64,000 nucleotides of DNA from Monosporascus cannonballus (Eukaryota > Ascomycota > Sordariomycetes > Xylariales). The translations under genes and the position numbers were made by a program. Numbering within the stretch: the stretch's first letter is position 1; each line of letters begins with the position of its first letter. The stretch lies in the NCBI GenBank assembly GCA_004154925.1, contig QJNS01000001.1:558001-622000 (forward strand), written 5' to 3'. The notes under the pieces are model-generated. The model worked only from the letters and a program-made list of their open reading frames with translations. It was not told the DNA's origin and ran no database searches. This document shows positions 33,562-44,489 of this stretch, one piece after another.

Positions 33562-34112
33562 ATGACTAGACCATCGAATAGCTCAAGACCACTCGTCTCA
33601 AGCGCACTACTCTCACGCACCGCCTTGTATCATCGATAACACCATATCTTCTATCCAAGTCATCTACGACCAGCTCAACGACACCAAGCACGTCATTGTC
33701 TGCGTTGACCCCGTCGACTTGGACAACATCTGGGAGATCCTCTGGGCCCTGGTCCGGGCCCCAAGCGCCCGCATCCACATCACCCTCTCGCCGCGCGTGC
33801 TGGACCTGTGTTACGGCACGAGAACAAGGGCGTAGCCATCACACCACTAAAAGTGGAACGTTGTCAGCTCGAGCACTGACCGTCTTGTTCTGCCCTATAT
33901 ACCTACGAGGTGTCACTTAGTACCATGACAACCTGCGAGTACCGACCTTTGCTGAGTTCTTTGGAAAGCTCATGGCGAAAGTGGGATCACATTATATGCT
34001 CGACGTCCTGGATAAGAACGCAGAGATCTGTGACTTGTTGGGCGACGAAGATTTGCGAGATTATTTCGCCCGAGATACGACGTTCCAGACCGACCCCTAT
34101 ACCAGAACCTAT
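33562..34112 (+). pseudogene. Nucleoside-hydrolase-like fungal protein, frameshifted and truncated
   Basis: The candidate start MTRPSNSSRPL is followed by a stop. Shifting frame gives VIVCVDPVDLDNIWEILWAL and IHITLSPRVLDL (about 33685-33800). This Asp-rich DPVD-DN pattern, then a ...LSPR segment, is what I associate with fungal inosine/uridine-hydrolase-like proteins. Later frames give ENKGVAITPL and then TFAEFFGKLMAKVGSHYM with a charged helix to TYCRG. At least two frameshifts and a stop (33837) separate the blocks. The 3' end is cut by the LTR at 34113. A dead gene; the enzyme assignment is tentative. Confidence 0.5.
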
Positions 34113-34302
34113 TGTCGTGGAATAGAGGTATCTGTGTTAGTCATCAAACTCCACAGCACTGTGGAAAAACCTTATTCCGGCGCGTTTATAATATATAAAA
34201 AAGTTCCTAATTACAATTCCTTAAAGCTTAATTCTAATTAGATAATTATTATTTTTTATATTTTATATAATTCCTTTTGGTAATTAACCTAAATCCAACA
34301 GT
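34113..34302 (+). repeat. 5' LTR of a second Copia-like element
   Basis: Homologous to the solo LTR 26808-26994 in opposite orientation. The first ~70 bp (TGTCGTGGAATAGAGG...) are nearly unmutated. From about 34180 the sequence abruptly becomes AT-rich by RIP. It ends AATCCAACA followed by GTTATAAGCTCGG, a primer-site-like sequence similar to that of the 13700 Copia. Confidence 0.75.
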
Positions 34303-34421
34303 TATAAGCTCGGTATTTTAATTGCGCAAAATAATTGCGGTTAAATTAATCGTAAATATATCGAATAATTTTATTTTTAATAATATAATTCTTAAAATTT
34401 ACTTAATTACTTTTATTAGTT
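34303..34421 (+). mobile_element. Start of the internal region of the second Copia-like element
   Basis: About 120 AT-rich bases after the LTR, ended by the Gypsy LTR that begins TGTGACGGC at 34422. I could not find the rest of this element in the window with confidence. Confidence 0.5.
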
Positions 34422-34551
34422 TGTGACGGCTAGGCGGTTTAACCAACTATTACACCTACGTTGTACGGGTTTATGTTGGCAGGAGTATCGTAGGATTCTG
34501 AGCAATAAATATAGTAACGTATTACGCCTTTTAATATTAAGGGTGCAGAAG
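34422..34551 (-). mobile_element. 3' LTR of Gypsy F, left part
   Basis: Starts TGTGACGGCT and keeps R-U5 text (TTTATGTTGGCAGGAGTATCG). Interrupted after AGAAG by Gypsy D and continued at 41234. Confidence 0.85.
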
Positions 34552-34944
34552 TGTCATAACCCAACGGGCCACGGCCTCCAGAAACGGTCTGCCACGACCT
34601 AACCACAGATGCGCGGTGGGGCAAGTCACGTGACGGATCACCAACTTACTGGTGGTAAGCCAGTAAGCCGGATTACTAATTTACTAGTGGTAAGCCAGTA
34701 AGCCGGATTATTATCTTATTGGTAATAAGCCAATATAATAAAATAAGGATATATATGTTTGTTATTTTTATAATTTAAATAATTTTAATTTATAATATTT
34801 ATTAATATTAATTATTTATAATAATAAGATATTAAAAAAAATAATACGTTATTATATTTATCACTTAAACTTTTACGATATTCCTATTACTCTAAATTTA
34901 TTAACTTAAGGTTTAATAATTGGTTAAACCGTTAAGCCGTTATA
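34552..34944 (+). repeat. 5' LTR of Gypsy copy D (U3 type beta)
   Basis: Begins TGTCATAACCC and ends GCCGTTATA. U3 contains three tandem ~35-bp units (34637-34735) on the core CTTACTGGTGGTAAGCCAGT. Each unit is itself a dyad, CTTACTGG facing CCAGTAAG. Confidence 0.92.
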
Positions 34945-34999
34945 TGTTATAAGGTTTTGTTTAAAAATACCGTTAAATTCTAAATAATATTTAATATTG

Positions 35000-37900
35000 T
35001 CAAAATATTAATTAATATTTAAAAAACCTTTATTTAATAAATTTAAATTCGAATTTAAAAATTAAAAAAATCCAATAAATTAAGATTACTTTATTTATCT
35101 AAGTTTTTTTAGCCCGCATAAAATCTAAGAAACCGGAGACTTATAATGAAAAAGTAATTTTTAAACTTTTTTAATTTAAGTATAAATTTATTTTCGTTTT
35201 TTAAATCTTAATAACTTAGCGGATAAAGTTTTAATAATAAGAACGTACCTAATAAGAAATACGGTTAATTAATTTAAATTTATTATAAAACATTTTTTAA
35301 AAATAAAACAATCGGATAAGGAAATTTTTATTAATAAGATTTTTTTATTTTATGCAATTTCAAAAATAAATAATGCGATAATTTCGGTAATACGGATAAA
35401 AAACGATTTATAATTTAATAATTCTTATAATTTTAATAAAAACATTTACATTTAAATATGCCGTAATTTTCAAAAGTTTTACGGCTAAAGCCGGATAAGA
35501 AAATAACGAAACCAATATTTTTATTAACATATTTTATAAAAGGTTAAAAGATAACATAAAAATTAAAATTATTTAAATTAAGTAATTAATTACCTTAAAC
35601 CGATATATTATAAAAGTAATTAAAATCGGTAATCAATACTTTAAAAAATAATAAAAGAAAAAAAATAATATGTTTTACGTTCGGGATATAATAAGTTTAA
35701 TTAAAAGAAAAAACGAAACTTTTTTTTTATTTTTTACGGAACGGTACCAGGATTTATGGAATTTGCTATTATTTATAAATAAAATTAAAGCCAGATTAAA
35801 TATTTAAATTATAGCAAAATAAGATATAAAGCTTATAAATATAAAAAATCCAAAAACTTATAATAAAATAACTAAATATTTATATTAAATAATAATCCAG
35901 AAATAATTAAGGAAATAATAATAAAGTTATTAATATAATTTAGCTTAAGTACGAACCAGATCTCTTATGGCAAAAGGTTTAATAAGGATTATTACGATAA
36001 AAACTTTGACGAAAAATGTAAAAAATTAGAATATTAATTTATGAAATATTACGAATATAATAAAAAACCTTATAAGGATAATTACGCAAATATTAAAATT
36101 AAATAAAAAGAATTTATCTCGGAATCCTTAATTAATACGGTAAAATATATATTATATAATGTCGATAATAAAATTACCCCGACTACGAAAAATAAGAGCA
36201 ATATATTTACGAACGAATTACCCGTATATTTTATAAGGGATTAAATTTTCCAAATCGTACCGAAAATAATAAAAATAATAACTAATAATATCGATATTTT
36301 TGAATTATAACTCCAAAAAATATTTAATAACTGGCCGAAATTAAAACCTAACCGGAAAAAAAAGAATACCCGTAAATAAACCCTTTTTATTATTTTAAAT
36401 AATATAATTATTAAACGAAAAATAATTAATTTAGCGTATAATATAACAATATTGATAGAAAATTATTACGAATTTTTATTTTTAATTAGTATTTATTATA
36501 AATCCCCAGAAAAAGAATTATCCAAAAAATAGGATATTTTATAAAAGATCTTTAAAATAATAATTAAAATAATATATAATAAAATATAATCGCCAATATA
36601 AGAAAATAATTTATTTAACAAGAAAAGAAATTACAGCATAATTAAAAACAATTAATAGGGCTCGAAAGAACAATATGCCGGTAATAACGACAAATATAAT
36701 AGCTTAATGCGTTAAATAAAGAAATATAAATAAAGTTTAATAAATTCGAATAGAAATTAAAAAAAGAAGTTATTTATAAAAAAGTGGCAAAATAACGAAA
36801 CCTAAAGGAATTAAAAAAGTTTTTTTAAAAAAGGTTTAAAACGTAATAATAAGAAACGTTAATAATTTTATTATTTTGTATATACGAATCGGAACGTATT
36901 AACATATTATAATAATAGATTATAAAACTTTAGGCGGAAATTATATTATACTAAATATAGTTAATAAATTTAAATTATTATAGAAATATAAGTTAAAACC
37001 TTATTTAGCGACGAATGCCGAAAGTTAAGAATCCGTTTACGATAATAAAAAAATTATCCGCAAAATTAATTATTTCGAAATTTTTATTTAAAAATAATAC
37101 CAAATAATTAATTTTAATATTGTTTTATTCGGGAATTACGATATAATTTTAGGATTATTATAAATATGTTAATACGAAATTTTGATTAATAAAACAATTA
37201 GCCAAATAAAATTTGCCTTATATTTTATTAGCAAATAAAAATAGAGAAAATTAAGATTTTATTATTCGATCGGTAATAGTAACGAATGTAGGCATAAAAA
37301 TACGATAGAAATTTTACCTCTGAAAAGGATAAAATACAAGAAAAAGATAAATATTAAAAAGAATATAATATATTGTTATTATTATTAAAACAAAACTTAA
37401 ATAATTAAATAACGATCTAAAATAACAGCCCCAGGATTTAGAAAACCTAATTAATATACCATAATAATATTATAAATATAAATAGCTTTTTAAAAAAAAC
37501 ATTAATACGAAATTACCAGAATACAGCAAATAAAATTATGAAATAATCTTTAAAAAAGGATTTTCAATAAAGTTTTACCTTATTTATAATTTTAACGGAA
37601 ACGAATTACGTATTTTTAAAGAATATCTAAAAGATCGGTTACAAAAAAAGTAAATTAGACTTTCGAAATTATTAATAGGATATCCGATATTTTTTGTATT
37701 AAAAAAAACGAAGAATTACGATTTATAATTAATTATTAATAATTAAACGATGTTACTATTACCAATTAAATACTATTATCATTAATACCGGAAATAAATA
37801 TTTAATTTTACGGAATTAAAAAATTGATAATATTTAATTTTAAAAATAAATAAAACTTTATTAAAATTAAAAAAGAATACGAATAAAAAATAATTTTTAA

Positions 37901-40215
37901 AATAAAATACGGCTTATTTAAGTATTTAATTCTATTAATAAGATTTACAAACGCATTAATAATTGTTAAACGGATGGTAAATTATGTATTACGAAAATAT
38001 TTCGATATTTTTATTATTTGTTATCTTGACGATATTCTTATTTTTTTAAAAATAAAAAAAATATGTATACAGTATGATTATAAAGTTTTTTAAATTTTAT
38101 AAATAGGAAATAAAATGTTTTGAATATATTATTACTTTAAAACATATTAGGATAAACCCTTAAAAAATCGCTATAATTATAAAATAATAAATATTAATTA
38201 TAATTAAAATAATATAAACAATTTTCGGATTCGTTAATTATTATAGGAAATTTATTCGGAATTTTACTAAAATAATTATATTCTTAATAATTATTATAAA
38301 AAAAAATAAAAACTTTTAAATAAATGCCAAAAACGGAAAAATTATTTTAGCCAATTAAAAATATAATTATTAGCAAACTAATATTAATTATATATAATTT
38401 AAATCGCCCAGTTAAACTAAAAACAAATATTTCAAATTATGCGTTAAATATAATAATCGGAAAACGAAATAATTAAAATAAATTGCACTTTATTTTATTC
38501 TTTTTATATAAATTAAAAAGAACCGAATTTAATTATTGTATTTTAAATAAGAAATTTATAATTATTATTATAACATTTCGAACATTTAAATATTTTTTAA
38601 AGAAAAGTTTATATTAAATTAAATTTTATATAAATTATCAAATTTTTACTTAATTTATTACGATTAAAGAATTTATAAAATAATAATTAAAATACGCAGA
38701 GAAATTAGCAAATTTCGCTTTTATTATTATTTATAAAAATATTTTAAAAAATAATAAAACAAATCTTTTAAATAAATAATTAAATTTCGAATAAAATTAA
38801 TTAAAATTAATTATATAATTTTCGATATTATTATAAAACGATATTTACGTTTAATACTGATTATTATAATTCGAGTAATATATTTTAATATATATCAGAA
38901 AGTTTAATATTATAATAATAATTTTTAAAAAAATTAAAAAATTAAAAAAAATATAAATATTAAAAAAATACGAAAAGGGTTTATTACGAAAAATATACGA
39001 ATATTAATTATATAAATATTTAAGGATTTACAAAACTTTGAAACAGTTTTACTATATATATTCTTTTCTTAAAATAAAATTAATAATATAAAAAGTTATA
39101 CGGCAATACGATATTTGTATTAAAATAAAAGTTTGAAAATATAAATTATACGGAAAATTATAGTTATTAGTAATCATAAAACGATTATAATATTGAATTA
39201 TATTTAATTTTATAACCAAATTTCTTATATTAGAAAATCCAGTTATAAAAATATATTACGATAGCATTTTTGTTATCGTTAATCGATTTACAAAATCCTG
39301 TTATTTTTTATTATATTACGAAAATATTAACGGCGAACAAATAATATATATTTTTTTTAAATATATTTTTAATATATATAAATTATTTATGGAAATTATT
39401 TCAGATAAAAAATTAATATTTGTATCTAAGTTTTAATAAAACTTTATATTATAAATCGGCTTAAATTATAAGGTATTTAATATATTTAAATTTTAAATTA
39501 ATAAATATATAAAACAAATAAATTAAATTTTAAACTTTTATTTATAATATTATATTAATTATGAACAAAATAATTAAGTTAAAAATTTACCGATTGTATA
39601 ATTAATTTATAATATTAATTATTATAAAAATATTAAAATAGTATTTATAAATATAAATTTCGGTTTTATATCGGAAATTTATAAAAAAATATATAATAAC
39701 GGTCCAATTAATATTAAAATAATTTTAACGTTAAAATAATTATAATAATTATATTAAAAATAAAAATAAAAATAAAAATTATATAGAATAATATAAATAA
39801 GTATTATAATTAAAAAAGGTTAAAAAAATTTAATTTTTGAAAAAAGAAATTTTTTTATTACCAAAAATATTTTAATAAAATAACTTAATAAAAATTTCGA
39901 TTTCAAATATATTAGTTTATATAAAATTATTAAAGAAATTTTAAGAAATATTTATTAATTTGAATTTATATAAAATGTTAAATTTTATTTAAACGTATAT
40001 ATTTTTTAATTCGATTTAATAATAAATATAATTAAGGTATATGCGATATAAAACGATATAAAAATAAAAGCCAAATAGATATACGAAATAAAAAAAAAAT
40101 TTCGATATGCAAAAATAAAACGGATTTACCTAATATTTAATAAAATAAAAAAAATACGCAAATTTTGAAAATATTTAGAAACTTGTTAAAATTCTGATTA
40201 ACGCCTAGCGCTTAT
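35000..40215 (+). pseudogene. Gag-pol relic of Gypsy copy D
   Basis: Gag near 35150-35420, knuckle region near 35795-35850, protease near 36870-37200. The RT catalytic segment near 37990-38050 reads FDIFIICYLDDILIF (aspartates kept). RNase H near 38400-38700, integrase near 39000-39900 and a chromodomain trace near 40060-40210 ending in the family's AACGCCTAGCGC. No long open frame remains. The region downstream (40216-40837) corresponds to the antisense frame. There the minus strand can be read with EKLTAEKSLFKVFIRFF, but it is too decayed to delimit. Confidence 0.8.
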
Positions 40216-40837
40216 TAAAAATTTTTAATTAGTAATAACGGAATTATTCGAAATAATAATATTTTAATATATAAAATCTAAAGAAAAAAACCTTAATTTA
40301 TTATATTCTAATTGATAACCTTTACCTTATTTACAGCTTATATTTCGATTACGTATTTGGATTCCAAATAAATAAAATTATTAAAATTATTTAAGGATTA
40401 AAAAATACGATTAATAAGTTTTGTACCTTGGGATTAATAATATTAACGATAATAACGTATACGAAAAAAACGTATAAAAACCTTAAATAAGGATTTTTCG
40501 GCCGTTAATTTTTCCTTTTTTAATTTTTCTATTTTAAGATATAACGATTAATTATGGAAACGTAAATTTTTATTTTATTATATAAATAACCTCGATAAAT
40601 ATATTTTTTATATCGAAAAATTTTATTTATTATTTGGGAATAAAGCTGCTAGGCGGAATAAAAAAATAAAATATTATGTTAAAACCTTTAAATTTAATTA
40701 AATTAATTAAGGTAAATCGTTATTTGGATTTACGGGAACGACGTTTGGATATACCGGAAAATATGTTAAATAAATACAAAGAGCTTACCAAAGGAAAAAA
40801 ATCTTAAGGGCAAGATTTGTGAAAAAAAAAGATCGTA

Positions 40838-41228
40838 TTATAACTTAACGAGCTACGGCCTCCAGAAACGGTTTGCCACGACCTAATTACAAATGCGCGG
40901 TAGGGCAAATTACGTAACGGATCACCAACTTACTGGTGGTAAGCCAATAAGCCGGATCACCAACTTACTGGTAGTAAGCCAGTGAGCCGGATTACCATCT
41001 TACTGGTGGTAAGCCAGTATAACAGAATAAGGATATATACGTTTATTATTTCCATAGTTTAAATAGCCTCAGTTTGTAATACTTATCAATACCAATCGTT
41101 TGCAATAATAAGGTATTAAGAGATATGATACGTTACTATATCTATTGCTTAGATTCCCACGATACTCGTGCCAACATAAACCCGTCGACTTAAGATTTAA
41201 TAGTTGGTTAAACCGCCAAGCCGTTACA
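40838..41228 (+). repeat. 3' LTR of Gypsy copy D (U3 type beta)
   Basis: Three tandem units as in its partner LTR, ends GCCGTTACA, then the AGAAG duplication. Confidence 0.92.
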
Positions 41229-41233
41229 AGAAG

Positions 41234-42899
41234 TTATATTGCAAACGATTAATATTAATAAATATTATAGGCTGAAATTATTTAAACTATGGAAATAAAC
41301 GTATTTATATATTATTTTTTGTTATTTGTTCGTTTTTGCTTAATAAAGCTTTGTTAAACGGTTATTTAGTGATGCTTAGTAATATTTAGTTGCGATCCGT
41401 TAAATACGGGTTACGTAATTTGGGCTGACGTAACCCTTTATGGTTTTGGCTCGACCATTTCCATAAACCAGCCTGGCTGGGTCGTAATACGATTTCTCCT
41501 TTTTCGGAATCTTGTCCTTAAGATTATTTCTGATGAGTAATCCTTTTTTTAACATGTTTTTCCGCGTTGCTAAAAATCGTTGTCAAGTTTTTTCGTTTTC
41601 CGTACGTCGCCAAAATCTGTTTTTTATTTTTAATAAATTTAGTTTTGAAATTATGCCGTAGTTTTTTTACTTTTTAAAAGGCTGGAAGTGCGAAATAATG
41701 GAAAACGTTTCGAAATGTAAGATATACATTAAGCGCAGTTGTTTTTGTAATGAAAACGGTATTTTTCTATTTTTCTTTAAAAACATTCGTACCGAAAATT
41801 AACGTTTAAAATAGGAAAAAATATTTGCGGAAAAAGGTTTTTTGAAATTACAAAAATGTTATTAGCAAGAAATAAAAATCGTTTTTTCGTTCGAAAAAAA
41901 GTTAAAATGGTATAGTAGAAATTGCAGTTATTAAGGAAATTAAAGGAATAAAAGCATTAGAAATAGGCTAATACCGAGGCTTTCCTAACCGCCTTGGCTT
42001 CCTCCTTTAATTTTGCGTTATCCGGTATCGATTGGTCGTTTAAAAACGTTAATTGGGACGCGACTTTTTCCGATGGTTTTGCCGTTAGTAATAAATGTTC
42101 TTTAACAGGCGCTAGGCGTTAATAAGATTTTTGGCAGATTTCTAGGTATTTTCGGAGTTTGGGTGCTTTTTCCATTTGATCAGGTATTAAGTAAGTCCGT
42201 CTTATTTCCGTATATCGAATAATTTTTTCACTTTATATAATTATTCGTCTTTTACTTTCATATCGTCTTATCCCTTACGTATTACGATAATGTTTACCGT
42301 TAACTCGAATAAAAAAATATAGAAAACTGGATAAAGTTTAACGTTAGATGAAAGTTCCAGTTAGTAATTATTTTCTAAGATTTTCTTGGCGATTTTGTAT
42401 AGACCGGTATATTTAAAACCGTGGTTTTTATTAGGTTGTTTTATTTTAATGTTTTTTTGTAACTAAAAGAATTATCTTTTCCATTTTAAAAATTAAATTT
42501 TTTTAAATTTTTATGGTTATAATATTTGCTTATTTAATTACATGCGAATTTTAATTTTGTTTTTATTTTCTAGTATAACTCTTTAAGTAATTTTAACGTA
42601 AACATTATTTTAATGTTAATTAAACCGTCGTTACGTATTTTTCTATAAATTTCTGAAATAAAACTAAAATTTGCGTTTGTAAATATTATCGTAATATTTC
42701 CTAATAATTGGTATTGTAGGCCAATTATACGACTGGTGATTTTTTAACCCAGTTATTCTGTTCGTAATTAATTTAATATCGTAAATAAAATTTTAAAGCT
42801 TAATACGTTCCTTTTCTTTATTTATCCGTTTAAGTTTAAATACATTAAATAATTTGTGATTTAGGCCGATTTATGTTATAAGACCTTATTAAAATTTAA
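41234..42899 (-). mobile_element. Gypsy F: rest of 3' LTR, antisense ORF and pol 3' end
   Basis: 41234-41489 completes the LTR (U3 type delta, ends GGGTCGTAATA). CGATTTCTCCTTTTT, the complement of the polypurine tract, follows. Then come the antisense frame (41554-42122), the chromodomain on the minus strand (about 42300-42130) and integrase. At about 42899 homology to the other copies stops abruptly and the older plus-strand Gypsy H begins. Confidence 0.8.
41554..42122 (+). pseudogene. Antisense ORF of Gypsy F (Zn2Cys6-like, partly preserved Cys)
   Basis: The ATG is intact (MFFRVAKNR). Frames interrupted by RIP and small shifts can be followed: FEIMP, then KGWKCEIMENVSKCKIYIKR and SCFCNENGI. 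Here cysteines 3, 4 and 6 of the six-Cys pattern remain, with 2 and 5 as Tyr. A charged helix follows (RTEN, then RLK-EKIFAEKGFLKLQKCY) and an end shared with other copies (CSLTGARR and TAA). These preserved residues confirm that the tyrosines of the 6361 and 25663 copies were cysteines. Confidence 0.7.
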
Positions 42900-43674
42900 C
42901 AAACATTCGAAAGATATTATTAAAACTTTTTACTAATTTTTACCTTTAATATATATTATAAATCGAAAACCTAAAACGATTATTAAACTAGAAATTCGTA
43001 TTTCTACTCATGATATTCGGAACAATAATTATCTTAATTTGAAAAAATAATAAGACCCAGAATATAATAAATATAGCACTTTAATATATTATATATAAAA
43101 ATATAACGATTTTTTAATGAATTCTAAAAAAGAAATATTTATAAAAAACTGTATAATAACGAAGTTTTATAAGATATTATAAAAAATCTTAAAGACTTTA
43201 AAATTTGACGACAATAACTATTATTAACTTTATTATTTTAAGAATATAAATAGTAAGATATTATTACAAAACCATCATAAATTACGGAATTATAATTATA
43301 ACCAATATTATATTAAATGTTATAAATAAATTTAAATTATTTTAAAATTAGGAATTAAAATATTATATAATTATTAATATAGTAAATTAAAATTGCGTTT
43401 ATAATAACGAAATATTTAATAGTTAGTTTAATCGCATTAAACTTTTGTCGAAATATAATATTAAATCATAAATTTTAATATTATTTTATTAAAAGATATT
43501 AATATAATTTTGTAAAAAAGGTAAATATATTAATATAAAATTTTGGTCGATTAAAATTTTAATTACGTAAAATTCGTTTCGTATTCCGTTAATAAATACG
43601 ATATATTATTACGGTATTATGCCTTTCTTAAATTCCGGGAAAAATGTTATTGTTATACGAAGAAAAAAAATAAT

Positions 43675-43770
43675 TTATATAATAAGCGCGTAGCGTTTAA
43701 GTATATATAGCAAAATGGCGGCTTAAAAAAGGCGGCTTTGCTAATGCTGTAATATATAATTAAAAAACTT
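43675..43770. repeat. Short GC-richer insert with an inverted repeat in Gypsy H
   Basis: Contains GCAAAATGGCGGCTT and AAGGCGGCTTTGC, arms of a hairpin, within otherwise AT-only text. A related CAAAATGGCGGC with GCTAATATAC nearby lies at 47230-47260 at the other side of the large insert. Confidence 0.4.
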
Positions 43771-44489
43771 AATATTCGATTGGAAATAATAACGAATATA
43801 AAAATACTGTATTATTATAAAATAATGTAATATTATTATTAATAAATTACAATATAAGTAATTACATATCTATTTTTATATATAACAATTCGAAATATTT
43901 AAATCCTTATAAACTATATTTAATAATTATAATATAAATATATATAGGTTTTTTAAAACAACTTAATACGAAATTTTCCGAATATGGTAAATATAATTAT
44001 AAAATAATTTTTAAAACAATTTAATTATTAAGTTTAATTTTATTTATAACTTTAAGAGAAATACATTACGGGTTATTTAACACTTTTTAAAAAAATATAG
44101 TTTATATATTATTAATAATATGATATTATAATTAAAAATTTAATCTTATTATTTTTAAATGTCGAAATAAAAATAAAAATAAAATTTAAAACCGTATAAT
44201 AATGATTTAATATGTAACATATTATATATTATAAAATTATTTTAACTTTTTTATTATATATTATTTTAATAATATTTAATATTTTAAAAATTTAAAAATA
44301 TACATAATATGTTTATTTAAAATATATTTAGATTTAAGCTATATTTTGAACACCAAGTCAAATATGTAGAAATTCATGATATTATATAATTTTTATTATA
44401 AATATTTTATGTAATATCTTTGAAGAAAATAATTAATTTATGATTTTTACGATTAAAATAAATTATACTTTAATTTTTTAAAATTTTAT

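Larger units (their letters stand above)
34552..41228 (+). mobile_element. Complete Ty3/Gypsy chromovirus copy D
   Basis: Perfect target duplication AGAAG (34547-34551 and 41229-41233) inside the LTR of Gypsy F. LTRs 34552-34944 (393 bp) and 40838-41228 (391 bp), U3 type beta. The polypurine tract GTGAAAAAAAAAGATCG precedes the 3' LTR. Strong RIP in the centre, weaker in both LTR outer ends. Confidence 0.95.
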
